Notes: generated by a model not told the origin, from the sequence alone. A DNA stretch of 64,000 nt from Paenibacillus thermotolerans (GCF_028745515.1 NZ_JAQZSG010000030.1:1-64000), one strand, 5' to 3'. Counted from the first letter of the stretch, positions 1-8,201 are shown. A program made the numbers and translations.

Positions 1-11
1 CGTGCTCGTTG

Positions 12-31
12 TTCAGTTTTCAAGGAGCAAG
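12..31 (-). promoter_or_regulatory. rRNA operon boxA-like antitermination element
   Basis: Read on the minus strand this is TTGCTCCTTGAAAACTGAAC. It matches the boxA-type sequence found in Bacillales ahead of 16S rRNA and in the 16S-23S spacer, around a TTGAAAACT core. With the two promoters to its right, it indicates that a 16S rRNA gene begins just beyond the left edge and is transcribed leftward. The rRNA itself is outside the window, so this is an inference. Confidence 0.65.
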
Positions 32-74
32 CTTTGTTGCTTTGCTTGTCGTCGTTTTTAGCGGCGACTTTTAT

Positions 75-104
75 ATACTATCATATCCGCACCGCTTATT
101 GCAA
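75..104 (-). promoter_or_regulatory. Downstream rRNA operon promoter (P2)
   Basis: On the minus strand there is a -35 TTGCAA (99-104), an 18-nt spacer and a -10 TAGTAT (75-80). Transcription would run into the boxA at 12-31. Tandem sigma-A promoters ahead of rRNA operons are typical of Bacillales. Confidence 0.55.
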
Positions 105-193
105 GATGTATATCTTGGAAAATTCCAACCTCTTGCGAAACGGTGCTGCCGCGCCGCTCGATTTCATCGATTCGTTTCGGAACAGCGAAAAAT

Positions 194-222
194 AATTTAT
201 CACACATTAAAGTTCAGGTCAA
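194..222 (-). promoter_or_regulatory. Upstream rRNA operon promoter (P1)
   Basis: On the minus strand there is a -35 TTGACC (217-222), a 17-nt spacer and a -10 TAAATT (194-199). It lies about 118 nt upstream of P2 and reads the same way, towards the left edge. Apart from these promoters, boxA and the terminator at 258-274, I see no gene in 1-276. Confidence 0.55.
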
Positions 223-257
223 CCTTTTTGCGGCTTGAAAAATTCCCCAAATGAAAA

Positions 258-274
258 GCCCGGCCGAAACCGGG
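258..274 (-). terminator. Intrinsic terminator after the small unknown gene
   Basis: The stem CCCGG/CCGGG (259-263 and 270-274) is followed on the minus strand by CTTTT. It lies directly downstream of the stop codon at 277 and would separate that gene from the rRNA promoters. Confidence 0.6.
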
Positions 275-276
275 AC

Positions 277-495
277 TTATCTGCTTTTTCGGTTGAGTGC
301 ATACCTCGATAAATCTTTAGGCGATGCCAGACGGGCGTACATTCGGAAAATAACTTTATAACGGCTTTCTATTGCAGTTTTCATATCCGGATCGATCCGG
401 CTGTCTTTTAAGTCCAATAGCATTTCGTCCAGTTCTTTGCGCAGCACGTAATCGAGCTCCCGGCATTCCCGATCCGAGAACAATATCCCTAGCAT
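277..495 (-). CDS. Small hypothetical protein, 72 aa
   Basis: I do not recognise this protein. From the ATG at 495 it is 72 residues, charged and probably helical, with no membrane segment and a basic C-terminus (residues around NRKSR). I prefer the 495 start because GAGGGGG lies 12 nt upstream; the frame stays open to 636 but those extra residues have no comparable ribosome site. The gene is followed by a clear terminator (258-274) and preceded by the spoIIM-family terminator (658-683), so it should be a single-gene transcript beside an rRNA operon. The terminator and ribosome site argue that it is real. Its function is unknown. Confidence 0.5.
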   Translation of the reverse strand: MLGILFSDRECRELDYVLRKELDEMLLDLKDSRIDPDMKTAIESRYKVIFRMYARLASPKDLSRYALNRKSR

Positions 496-657
496 CTTCT
501 GTTCCAGCCCCCTCAAAAAGCATATCCTAGATGTGCATAAGTTCAGGACCACGGCACGTTTGAGCATAATCGTTTTACTGTTATGCACAACTTTTGCCAT
601 TTTTATAATGTCCTTCCGAGGGGAAAATGAGCCCAAACAATGTTCTTACGAAAAAAA

Positions 658-683
658 GCCCGGAGTCAACAAGGACTCCGAGC
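658..683 (-). terminator. Intrinsic terminator after spoIIM-family gene
   Basis: A 10-bp stem with one G-U pair (658-667 with 674-683) has a 6-nt loop and is followed on the minus strand by seven T (651-657). It abuts the stop codon at 684. Confidence 0.85.
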
Positions 684-1298
684 TTATCCGCGCACAAGCC
701 AAAACGTGACGGTGCTTTCAATAAACGCAGCCGCAAGCAAAGCGAAAAACAGAAACGCGGTCAAGCGTCCGAGCGATTTATGAAACCTCTTCAGCTCCCC
801 TGATTCGTCGCCGCTTCGGCCGCGTAACGCCCCAACGAGCTCCCGCAAAATCAAAGTCCCATACCGCATGCCGAAAGCGGCTGCTATGACGATCGCCGTT
901 ATTTCAAGCACGCCGTGCGGAAGAATTCCCCGCACGAATAACGATCCCACATGCAAGCCGTTATCGGCCGCTGCGGAAAATACATATCCGATCAACAGCC
1001 CGTTAATCGCCAGCATGATCACAGGAATGATTCCGAATAACGCTCCCAAAAACACGACGGCCAACGCCTTCAAAAAATTGTTGAAAAATATGAACAAGAA
1101 CATCCACACCTGCGAATTGTTCATCCGATCCAGCCGTTCCACCAAGTCCCGCATCGAGTCGGCCTGCCCGACCAGATACGGATCCAGAACGTCCGTAGCG
1201 TATCCTACCGCCACCCCCGCCAAAAACAATGTCGCTGCAAAAAAGATGTAGCCTTTGATTTTTGCCATGTCGGCGATCAGCTCTCTTACACCGTTCAT
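684..1298 (-). CDS. Stage II sporulation protein M family membrane protein
   Basis: This 204-residue integral membrane protein has about five hydrophobic segments and the SpoIIM/DUF95 family hallmark stretch RGILPHGVLEITAIVIA near residues 122-138. SpoIIM of Bacillus works with SpoIID and SpoIIP in peptidoglycan remodelling during engulfment, but other members of the family are membrane proteins of unknown role, so I do not assign the gene symbol. The ATG at 1298 follows AAGGGGTG. It is transcribed divergently from pdaB and ends in a strong terminator, which implies a monocistronic unit. The sporulation neighbours on the right support a spore-related job. Confidence 0.75.
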   Translation of the reverse strand: MNGVRELIADMAKIKGYIFFAATLFLAGVAVGYATDVLDPYLVGQADSMRDLVERLDRMNNSQVWMFLFIFFNNFLKALAVVFLGALFGIIPVIMLAINGLLIGYVFSAAADNGLHVGSLFVRGILPHGVLEITAIVIAAAFGMRYGTLILRELVGALRGRSGDESGELKRFHKSLGRLTAFLFFALLAAAFIESTVTFWLVRG

Positions 1299-1455
1299 TT
1301 GGTTATTGCACCCCTTTTAGTAAAAAAATCAATCATTCATTCCGAGTCCTTGTACAAAAATCATACGCATAACTTGTCTCCCCCCGCATAAACATGTACA
1401 AGAAACAAGCCCGCGAGGCGGCGCCCGAACTGGGACGAAGAAGGAGGACGTAACA

Positions 1456-2256
1456 GTGAATTCATTCTATGTTTTCAACGGCAAAAGGCTAAAGCAATAC
1501 TTCATCATGTTCCTTGCCGCATTGTTTACCGTCGGCGTCATTTATACGGAACGCGACAATATTACCGTGTTCCAGGAGGAGAAAGCAGACCCCTCAGCCA
1601 TCTTTACCGTAAATACGAGCAAAAAAATGCTCGCTCTGACCTTCGATATCTCTTGGGGGGACAAGCGTGCCGAGCCGATCATTGAAGTGCTGCAGGAGAA
1701 AGGAGTCAAAAAAGCGACGTTCTTCCTTTCCGCCCCCTGGAGCGAAAGCCATCCGGAAATCGTAAAAAAAATTAAAGACGCAGGCTACGAAATCGGCAGC
1801 CACGGCTATAAGCATATGAATTACAGCGAGCTGAAGGATGATGAAATCCGCAAGCAAATCCGTATGGCGGACGGCATTTTAACCGAGGTGACGGGCCAGC
1901 GTCCGAAGCTGCTTCGCCTGCCGAACGGCGATTTCGACAAGCGAGTGCTCAAAATTGCGGATGAGCTTGGCTATCGAACCATTCAATGGGGAACGGACTC
2001 GCTTGATTGGGAAAACCCCGGCGTTGAAACGATCGTTAACCGGGTCTTGTCCGGAGCTCATCCGGGAGACATCGTTCTGCTGCACGCCAGCGACTCCGCA
2101 AAGGAAACGCATAAGGCGCTGCCGGAAATTATCGATAAGCTGCGTGCGAAGGGCTACGACTTTGCAACCGTTACCGAGCTGATCGAAGGCGCTGAAGCGA
2201 AAGGCGCCAAAGCGGAAGAAAAGAAGCCCGCCGCTCCCGCTTCGCCGAAAAAGTAA
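1456..2256 (+). CDS. pdaB: Polysaccharide deacetylase, PdaB family
   Basis: A 266-residue protein with an N-terminal membrane anchor (about residues 12-30) and a NodB-type deacetylase domain (about 55-245). Visible motifs are LTFDISWGD, SHGYKH (metal-binding His pair), RLPNG and LLHASD. PdaB-family proteins are needed to keep the spore cortex intact. The first motif reads TFDIS rather than the TFDD of canonical deacetylases, which is usual in this subfamily. The start is GTG at 1456 behind AGGAGG. The last 20 residues are Lys/Ala/Pro-rich. The gene converges on kbaA, as in Bacillus. Confidence 0.9.
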   Translation: MNSFYVFNGKRLKQYFIMFLAALFTVGVIYTERDNITVFQEEKADPSAIFTVNTSKKMLALTFDISWGDKRAEPIIEVLQEKGVKKATFFLSAPWSESHPEIVKKIKDAGYEIGSHGYKHMNYSELKDDEIRKQIRMADGILTEVTGQRPKLLRLPNGDFDKRVLKIADELGYRTIQWGTDSLDWENPGVETIVNRVLSGAHPGDIVLLHASDSAKETHKALPEIIDKLRAKGYDFATVTELIEGAEAKGAKAEEKKPAAPASPKK

Positions 2257-2294
2257 CCGTTGCTTTCGGCGGCTAATCAGGCGGGGCGTTAATG

Positions 2295-2340
2295 AACCGG
2301 CAAGCCAAGGCGTACCGAAACTACGCTTGGTTTGCCGGTT
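2295..2340. terminator. Hairpin between convergent pdaB and kbaA
   Basis: A long inverted repeat (AACCGGCAA with TTGCCGGTT, plus CCAAG/CTTGG inside) spans 2295-2340 and includes the last codons of kbaA. It has no U-run on either strand, so terminator function is only probable; its position between two convergent genes supports it. Confidence 0.4.
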
Positions 2341-2932
2341 CCTTCGTCGACGGGCCGAGCAGCTTATGCAGCTTCATAATTTGCCACACATTGGACGCAT
2401 ACAACGGAGCAATCATAAGCACTGTGCCGTAAGGATTATATTGCCGCAGCGCGGGTACGGACTCGAGCAGCGTAACCGCCGTAAGAAAAAACAGCGTCGG
2501 CACGAACGATTGCTTGTTCGTTTGCTTTACCTTTAAGCGGACGAACGGAAGCGATACGATTAAAATGATGACGGGCACCAGGATATAAGAAAGCAGCGAT
2601 TCCCCTTCCCTTACCCGGAGAATGGCGGAATAATACGATACGACGACAATGAGAAACACTTGAATATAGCTCCACAGCAGCCTGGAGCGGATGATGCCTT
2701 GAGCAAAGTAATTCATCGTCAAATACGCAAAAAATCCGAGATGGCTGAATGCTCCCAGCAGCGCCCCGACGATTACGGTGCCGATCAGATTGTAACCGAA
2801 GCCCTCGAACCCGATCTGTACCGGATTATAGGACGGATCCGCGAATTGAACCGCCAATCCCACGATCAAAGAAACAACGATTCCTATTCCTACCGTCGTA
2901 GTAAATAAATAAGTCCATTTTGCCAAATTCAT
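2321..2932 (-). CDS. kbaA: KinB-signalling pathway activation protein KbaA
   Basis: A 203-residue protein with about six hydrophobic helices and short loops, matching KbaA in length, topology and position beside pdaB and gerD. KbaA is an integral membrane protein required for activity of the sensor kinase KinB, which feeds the Spo0A phosphorelay at sporulation onset. The ATG at 2932 follows GAAGGGG. It is divergent from gerD across a 165-nt spacer that must hold both promoters; I could not pick a convincing pair by eye. Confidence 0.85.
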   Translation of the reverse strand: MNLAKWTYLFTTTVGIGIVVSLIVGLAVQFADPSYNPVQIGFEGFGYNLIGTVIVGALLGAFSHLGFFAYLTMNYFAQGIIRSRLLWSYIQVFLIVVVSYYSAILRVREGESLLSYILVPVIILIVSLPFVRLKVKQTNKQSFVPTLFFLTAVTLLESVPALRQYNPYGTVLMIAPLYASNVWQIMKLHKLLGPSTKEPANQA

Positions 2933-3097
2933 TTCTATGACCCCTTCGAATGAAAGCTCGCGCGGAACATTCGGGCGAATCGATCCATGCCTCCATCATT
3001 GTAACAACCCCCGTCAAAAAAAGCCAACGCCTCCGGTTCATAAAGCGACCTTCTCCCGCAAACACTAATGCCAAATTCCAAGCAAAGGGGCGTCGGC

Positions 3098-3715
3098 ATG
3101 AAGCACATAAGATTGCAGATGCTTGCAACGGTCGCAGCGCTTACGTTTCTTACCTCTTGCTCAACATCGGAGCCGGTGCAGCAATTGGATTACAGCGCGG
3201 TAAAATCGATGGTCGTCGACATTCTGAAGACGGAGGACGGTCAAAAGGCGATTGGAGAAGCGACTCTGCGATCGTCCTCAGTGGACTCCACCCAACTGAG
3301 GATTTTGCAGACCGGCGAAGGCCAAAAGCTGCAGATGGCCGTTAAGGAGATCTTGTCGGACCCGGCCTACGCGCTTCCGTTGAAAGAAATGATGGTCGAC
3401 CCGAAGTTTGCCGGGGACTTTGCCAAGGCACTGCGAACGGAAATGAAGGATATTAACAAGGCGCTGATCAAAGACCCGGAATATCAACAAGCACTAATTG
3501 ATGTCATGAAGGATCCCCAGATTAAACAAATGATTCTCGAGACAATGAAAGGCAGCGAATATCGGAAGCAAATGATGACCGTCATGAAGGAATCGTTTGA
3601 CAATCCGCTGTTCAAAGCCGACATACTCAAATTGATGGAGAAGGCGCTAGAGGAGCAGTCCAAGCCGAAGAAGGACAAGGAAAAGGCAACCGGAACCGAG
3701 ACCGAGACGGAATAA
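3098..3715 (+). CDS. gerD: Spore germination lipoprotein GerD
   Basis: A 205-residue lipoprotein. The signal peptide ends in a lipobox LTSC with Cys21 as the lipidation site. It is followed by helical repeats of the type DP-x-Y-x-x-x-(L/M)-x-x-(L/M)-x-x-D, visible as DPAYALPLKEMMVDPKFAG and DPEYQQALIDVMKDPQ. GerD is needed to cluster nutrient germinant receptors in the spore inner membrane. I start at ATG 3098 rather than 3068 because AAAGGGG precedes it and the signal peptide then begins normally with MKHIR. The C-terminal tail (about the last 25 residues) is Lys/Glu/Thr-rich. Confidence 0.88.
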   Translation: MKHIRLQMLATVAALTFLTSCSTSEPVQQLDYSAVKSMVVDILKTEDGQKAIGEATLRSSSVDSTQLRILQTGEGQKLQMAVKEILSDPAYALPLKEMMVDPKFAGDFAKALRTEMKDINKALIKDPEYQQALIDVMKDPQIKQMILETMKGSEYRKQMMTVMKESFDNPLFKADILKLMEKALEEQSKPKKDKEKATGTETETE

Positions 3716-3727
3716 AAAAAGAACGGC

Positions 3728-3755
3728 AAAGCCCGGCATGATTCTGCCGGGCTTT
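3728..3755. terminator. Bidirectional terminator between gerD and mrp
   Basis: An 11-bp perfect stem (AAAGCCCGGCA, 3728-3738, with 3745-3755) separates the convergent genes gerD and mrp. On the minus strand it is followed, after a few bases, by a run of T (3715-3721), so it is best placed to end the mrp transcript and can also end gerD. Confidence 0.85.
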
Positions 3756-3786
3756 CGTATGCGGTAATACGGTACGAGACGCCTGT

Positions 3787-4860
3787 TTAAGCTTTCGCGA
3801 TCACTTTATCGGCCAGCTCCAAGTAAAGCTTGCCGGTCGGGCTGTTTTCTTTGTAAATGGAAGGCGAATAGTCCGGCTCCGAAGGATGGTTGTCCGGCGC
3901 GCCCAGCGGAACCTGCAGCAGCAGCTCGGTATGCAGCTCTTCGGCGAGCTTCGCGCCGCCCCCGCGGCCGAAGACGTAATCCCGCTGCCCGTCTCCTCGC
4001 TCGTACCACGACATGTTCTCTACGATGCCGAGAATTTCGTGGTTCGTATGCAAGGCCATCGCCCCTGCGCGCGCAGCGACGAATGCTGCCGTGGCATGCG
4101 GCGTCGTCACAAGAATTTCCTTGCTGTGCGGAATCATCTGATGAACGTCAAGTGCAACATCGCCCGTGCCCGGCGGCAAGTCCAGAATAACGTAATCGAG
4201 CTCGCCCCATTCGATTTCGTTGAAGAAGTTCCGCAGCATCTTCCCGAGCATCGGCCCCCTCCAGATGACTGGCGCGTTATCCTCGACGAAGAAGCCCATC
4301 GAGATGACCTTCACGCCGTGTCTTTCAACGGGTTTGACAACGTTGTTCTCCACGGCGGGGCGATCCTCGATGCCCATCATATCGGGCACGCTGAAGCCGT
4401 AGATGTCGGCGTCGACAAGGCCGACACGCTTTCCTCGGCGGGCGATGGCTACGGCAAGGTTCACCGATACCGTCGATTTGCCGACGCCGCCTTTGCCGCT
4501 CGCAACGGCGATAATCGCCGGGCCGTTGTCGGCATCCAACAGCGATCGGACGCTCTTCTTCGGAGCGGCTTGTGCCTGTGCCGCCTGCAGCTTCTTCGTG
4601 ATTTCGGCGCGGTCGAAATCGGACGCCTCTTTCGCGCGAATATGTATTTCGCCCGCACCCGCTTCGGTAAGCGCCTCGCGCACCGCTTGCTCCATCTCGC
4701 GTCTCGCCTCAGCGCTGTCGGTCATGAACAGCAGCGTCAGCGATACGCCGGTTTCCTTTGCCATTACGTCACGAATCAGACCTAAATCGAATAAACTCTG
4801 CCCCGTGCCCGGGTCTTGAATGGCGCGGAGAGCGTTGATTGCTTCATCTCTTGTTATCAC
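3787..4860 (-). CDS. salA: Mrp/NBP35-family P-loop ATPase, SalA-like
   Basis: A 357-residue protein. Residues 1-85 form a MIP18-type (DUF59) domain. A deviant Walker A GKGGVGKST lies at 122-130, followed by the conserved DLPPGTGDV. Mrp/ApbC proteins handle Fe-S clusters, while Bacillus SalA (same locus beside gerD) is an ATPase that regulates exoprotease expression. The CxxC that ApbC-type members carry near ENMS is missing here: the segment reads WYERGDGQRDYVFGRGGG. This fits SalA better than a cluster carrier. The start is GTG at 4860 behind GTGAGGTGG. The symbol is assigned by position and missing CxxC. Confidence 0.8.
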   Translation of the reverse strand: MITRDEAINALRAIQDPGTGQSLFDLGLIRDVMAKETGVSLTLLFMTDSAEARREMEQAVREALTEAGAGEIHIRAKEASDFDRAEITKKLQAAQAQAAPKKSVRSLLDADNGPAIIAVASGKGGVGKSTVSVNLAVAIARRGKRVGLVDADIYGFSVPDMMGIEDRPAVENNVVKPVERHGVKVISMGFFVEDNAPVIWRGPMLGKMLRNFFNEIEWGELDYVILDLPPGTGDVALDVHQMIPHSKEILVTTPHATAAFVAARAGAMALHTNHEILGIVENMSWYERGDGQRDYVFGRGGGAKLAEELHTELLLQVPLGAPDNHPSEPDYSPSIYKENSPTGKLYLELADKVIAKA

Positions 4861-4942
4861 AGCGGATCCACCTCACGAAAGTATGGTCATGCTTACATTA
4901 GCATAATTTCTTTCGCGACTCCAATCCTTACCGAACAAGAAA

Positions 4943-5797
4943 TCACGGCGCGGGGTGCTCCCCGTCTCCGCCCTCGTCGATACCGATGGACGGCGTATCT
5001 TCTTTCTCTACCGGCATACCGCTGTTTTCCATGTCCTCCACCGTTTTTTGTCCGGAAATTTTTTCGCCCGACGCGTATCTTAGAAAGCCTCTGTAGATTG
5101 CTGCGGCCATTTTTTTCTGATAATCCGGGTTTCCGAGCTTTGCCGCTTCCTCCGGATTGGACAAAAAACCTACCTCAATAAGCGCCGATGGAACTTTCGA
5201 TTGATCCATCAAATAAATGTTGCGTATTCGCTTGGCGCGGCGGTCCGTATTGATAACGTTGTTCTTGATTTCGTCTTGAATGAATAACGCGAGTCTTTTG
5301 TTATCTTCATGGTTGTTCGTGTAGAACGTCTGGGGTCCGTACCACCGGGAGGATGGAATCGCATTCAAGTGAATGGACAGAAACGAGCTGGCCCCCGATT
5401 CCGCGACCAGCTTCTCGCGCGCCTTCAAATCATAGGTCTTTCGCTTGCTGTATCCCTTTAAGCCCTCCGGAGCCAAATCCGTATCGGTCTCGCGCGTCAT
5501 CACGACAACGGCGCCCGCCTGCTGCAGGTAATCGCGCAAATAAAGGCTTATGGCAAGCGTAATATCTTTCTCCACCAATCCGCTGCGTGAGTTGGCACCG
5601 CCGTCGGGACCGCCGTGGCCCGGGTCGAGCGCAATGATTTTGCCGGAGAGCGGCAGCGTCCAGTATGTCCAAGTTTTATCGGCCGGAAGCTGATTCGTAA
5701 ACACGTACACAAGAAGCGCCGCCATTAGGGCGGTAGTAATAATTTTTGTTTTTGCCGCACCGGTTATCCATATGACGATCCGCTTTCGTTTCTTCAT
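4943..5797 (-). CDS. cwlD: N-acetylmuramoyl-L-alanine amidase CwlD (spore cortex)
   Basis: A 284-residue amidase of the AmiC/Amidase_3 family with an N-terminal membrane segment (about residues 17-35). The zinc and catalytic motifs are DPGHGGPDGG, LVEKD, SIHLNA and IEVGFLSN. CwlD with PdaA makes muramic-delta-lactam, the cortex mark recognised by germination lytic enzymes. I start at ATG 5797 (MKKRKR) because AGGGTGG lies 8 nt upstream; the frame extends to 5857 without support. That ribosome site lies in the 3' arm of the terminator stem at 5807-5853, so readthrough from sat and access to the site are linked. Confidence 0.88.
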   Translation of the reverse strand: MKKRKRIVIWITGAAKTKIITTALMAALLVYVFTNQLPADKTWTYWTLPLSGKIIALDPGHGGPDGGANSRSGLVEKDITLAISLYLRDYLQQAGAVVVMTRETDTDLAPEGLKGYSKRKTYDLKAREKLVAESGASSFLSIHLNAIPSSRWYGPQTFYTNNHEDNKRLALFIQDEIKNNVINTDRRAKRIRNIYLMDQSKVPSALIEVGFLSNPEEAAKLGNPDYQKKMAAAIYRGFLRYASGEKISGQKTVEDMENSGMPVEKEDTPSIGIDEGGDGEHPAP

Positions 5798-5806
5798 AAC
5801 AAAAAA

Positions 5807-5853
5807 CCACCCTGTCCATAGAATCGTTACCTCATCTATATGGGACAGGGTGG
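5807..5853 (-). terminator. Terminator after sat whose stem contains the cwlD ribosome site
   Basis: An 11-bp perfect stem, GGACAGGGTGG (5843-5853 plus strand) with CCACCCTGTCC (5807-5817), is followed on the minus strand by TTTTTT (5801-5806). It begins 8 nt after the sat stop codon. The AGGGTGG in its downstream arm is also the Shine-Dalgarno of cwlD, and the U-run is the spacer to the cwlD ATG. Confidence 0.75.
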
Positions 5854-5860
5854 ACAAATA

Positions 5861-7042
5861 TTACTCGTTTGCGGTTGTAACGGCGTTCTCCGCCATACCT
5901 TCAATCAGCACGCGCGCAACCTCGGGACGAGTAAATTCCGGCGGCGGGCATTCGCCGTTTCGCAGCAGCGCCCGCACCTTCGTGCCGGACAGATGCAGAT
6001 GGTCGCTCTTGTCGTGGGGGCACGTTTTGCTTGAGGCCATGTTGCCGCATTTCGTACAGAAGAAGCTATGCTCGAAGAACAGAGGCGTAATGCCGAGCTC
6101 CTCCGCGGTAAAGTTGCTGAAAATTTGCTGCGCTTCATAAGTTCCGTAATAATCGCCTACTCCCGCGTGATCGCGGCCGACGATAAAATGAGTGCAGCCG
6201 TAATTTTTACGCACCATGGCGTGGAAAATCGCTTCCCGCGGTCCCGCATAGCGCATCGCCGCCGGAAATACGCCGAGGTGAACGCGATCCTTCGGGTAAT
6301 AGTTTTCCAGCAGCACGAGATAGCTGCGCATGCGCACTTCGGCCGAAATATCGTCCGACTTCGTCTCGCCTACGAGCGGGTTCAGGAACAAGCCGTCGAC
6401 GATCTCCAGCGCGCTCTTCTGAATATATTCATGCGCACGGTGCACCGGATTTCGGGTTTGAAAGCCGACAATCGTACGCCAGCCCTTCTCTGCGAACAAG
6501 GCTCTCGTTTGCACCGGGTCGAAATAAAACTGCTGAAACTTATCGCGCTTCGGGCGGTTCAGCACCGTAACGGCTCCGCCGACATATGCGTTAGACCGCT
6601 CGAGCAGCTTTGCAACGCCCGGATGCGCGGGATCGTCGGTCTTAAACACGTTCACCGCCTCTTCCTTGCGGTCGATCCGGTATTTGTCCTCAACGTCGAG
6701 AATCGCATAGACGATGCCGTCGCCGGCGCCCGTTAAAGCCACCTTCTCTCCGATCAGCAGTTCCTCGAACGTCTTGTCTTCAACGGCCAGCGTTACCGGG
6801 ATGCTCCAGACCGTTCCGTCCGAGAGGCGCATCCGATCGAGCACCGAACGGTAATCTTTCTCCTTCAGAAATCCGGTCAGCGGCGAGAAGGCGCCTACAG
6901 CAATGCAATCGATATCGGAGAGCGTCCAAGCGTTCACCGGCAGCTTCCGCAGCGATGCGGCCAGATTCAGCAGGTCTTCCCGCTCTTGGCCTTCGGCCAG
7001 CCTGTTAATCAACACGCCGCCGTGAGGTTGAATCGTCGACAT
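5861..7042 (-). CDS. sat: Sulfate adenylyltransferase (ATP sulfurylase)
   Basis: A 393-residue single-domain ATP sulfurylase converting sulfate and ATP to adenosine 5'-phosphosulfate. Visible motifs are the PUA-like N-terminus, [11 protein letters not shown] (ATP-binding) and GRDHAGVG, plus the zinc-binding pair CTKCG. I start at ATG 7042 (MSTIQPHGG), which follows GGAGAGGAG; the open frame to 7093 would overlap the cysH stop codon. It lies 32 nt downstream of cysH, so the two are very likely cotranscribed. No APS kinase gene is adjacent, which fits direct APS reduction by CysH. Confidence 0.93.
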   Translation of the reverse strand: MSTIQPHGGVLINRLAEGQEREDLLNLAASLRKLPVNAWTLSDIDCIAVGAFSPLTGFLKEKDYRSVLDRMRLSDGTVWSIPVTLAVEDKTFEELLIGEKVALTGAGDGIVYAILDVEDKYRIDRKEEAVNVFKTDDPAHPGVAKLLERSNAYVGGAVTVLNRPKRDKFQQFYFDPVQTRALFAEKGWRTIVGFQTRNPVHRAHEYIQKSALEIVDGLFLNPLVGETKSDDISAEVRMRSYLVLLENYYPKDRVHLGVFPAAMRYAGPREAIFHAMVRKNYGCTHFIVGRDHAGVGDYYGTYEAQQIFSNFTAEELGITPLFFEHSFFCTKCGNMASSKTCPHDKSDHLHLSGTKVRALLRNGECPPPEFTRPEVARVLIEGMAENAVTTANE

Positions 7043-7074
7043 ACCCTTATCTCCTCTCCTATGTGTGCTTTCGT

Positions 7075-7770
7075 TTATTTGTGCAGTCCGCACTCGGTCT
7101 TATCCGTATTCGCCCAACGCCCTGCCCGCGGGTCTTCACCGGGAGCTACCGGACGCGTGCAATGCTCGCAGCCGATGCTTGGATAGTTCCGATCATGCAG
7201 CGGGTTATACGGAACATTATGTTCGCGAATGTAATTCCATACATCCTCCGATGTCCAGCTGGCCAGCGGATTGAATTTTACAAGACCGAACTTTGTATCG
7301 TATTCGACTTTCTTTGCGTTTGCCCGTGTGGGAGCCTGGTCACGCCGAATTCCCGTGATCCATGCGTCATATTTGCCGAGAATTTCAACAAGCGGCTCCA
7401 CCTTCCGGATGTTGCAGCACTTGTTCGGATCCGACTTCCACAGCTCATCTCCATGCTGGGCGGCTTGCTGCTCCGGCGTAAGCTTCGGCTTCACTTGCAC
7501 GAACGTAATGTTATACTTTTCGCTCAGCTTGTCTCTTGTCTCGTAAGTTTCTTTGAAGTGGAAGTCCGTGTCCAAATAAAAAATGTCCGTCCTCGGGCTC
7601 ACCTTTTGGAGCAGATCAACGAGTACGACATCCTCCGCGCCGAAGCTGCATGCAAGCGTAATGGACGGGAACGTTTCGGTCGCCCACTTCAACAAAGCTT
7701 CAGGACTTTCGTTCTCGAATCGCTCCGCCGCTTCCGTAATGATGCGCTCTTTCTCAATCAAGTTCATCAT
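7075..7770 (-). CDS. cysH: APS/PAPS reductase (thioredoxin-dependent)
   Basis: A 231-residue phosphoadenylyl/adenylyl-sulfate reductase making sulfite for cysteine synthesis. It has a SFGAEDVVL nucleotide-binding loop, [10 protein letters not shown], and the C-terminal GCEHCTRP and ECGLH. The two cysteine pairs (CC and CxxC) are the ligands of a [4Fe-4S] cluster, which marks enzymes able to use APS directly; ECGLH carries the catalytic Cys. The start is ATG 7770 (or the adjacent 7767) behind GAGGAGG. A strong promoter lies at 7827-7854. It leads the cysH-sat pair. Confidence 0.92.
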   Translation of the reverse strand: MMNLIEKERIITEAAERFENESPEALLKWATETFPSITLACSFGAEDVVLVDLLQKVSPRTDIFYLDTDFHFKETYETRDKLSEKYNITFVQVKPKLTPEQQAAQHGDELWKSDPNKCCNIRKVEPLVEILGKYDAWITGIRRDQAPTRANAKKVEYDTKFGLVKFNPLASWTSEDVWNYIREHNVPYNPLHDRNYPSIGCEHCTRPVAPGEDPRAGRWANTDKTECGLHK

Positions 7771-7826
7771 GTATACCTCCTCAATCTTAATTCCTAGTAT
7801 TTCGCTATGTTTTTACGGATAACTTT

Positions 7827-7854
7827 ATTATAGGTGGTTCCCGATTTTTGTCAA
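7827..7854 (-). promoter_or_regulatory. Sigma-A promoter of cysH-sat
   Basis: On the minus strand there is a -35 TTGACA (7849-7854), a 16-nt spacer and a -10 TATAAT (7827-7832), all consensus. The leader to the cysH ATG is only about 50 nt, too short for an S-box riboswitch. It contains CTAGGAATTAAG, which could be half of a CymR-type operator, but I cannot establish that by eye. Confidence 0.8.
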
Positions 7855-8201
7855 TCGGCGTTTGGGCTACTAACTATAACTATTCGTATAACTTTGTTCG
7901 GGTGCACGATTATCACTTTCAATCTGCAGAACCGACTTACATTAAGGTGGACCTATCAAATTCGGATAGCTGGCGAATCGCCAACGGACATGGATGCAGT
8001 TATTCGGCGTTTTACATGAAGTTCGCAGTTTTAACGGACACCATCGCAGCTATTGCCTCGAAATTACAGGGATAAGCTTCAAAAATCGAGGTTTAGCGTC
8101 CGTGGTGTCCGTTAGCGGTATTACAGCGGGCAAATTGGGGATATAACGTTTGTGGTGTCCGATAGCGCCGCGGGGGCAGCGAGAAGGAGTATCCCCGCAC
8201 A
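7855..8201. repeat. Gene-free spacer with degenerate GGACACC inverted repeats
   Basis: I see no gene here. The spacer holds at least four related short units: AACGGACATGGATGCAG (7983), TAACGGACACCATCGCAG (8032), and two reverse-oriented copies around TGGTGTCCGTTAGCG (8103) and TGGTGTCCGATAGCG (8153). TAACGGACACCA (8032-8043) and its exact complement (8103-8114) form a 12-bp inverted repeat. Similar intergenic families are familiar from Paenibacillus genomes. Confidence 0.55.

Noticed and set aside
7771-7826. An S-box (SAM) riboswitch before cysH
   Set aside because: Only about 50 nt separate the promoter from the start codon, too little for the aptamer and a terminator.
7834-8075. Short plus-strand frames upstream of cysH
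   Set aside because: They lie across dispersed repeats and the cysH promoter, with no ribosome site.
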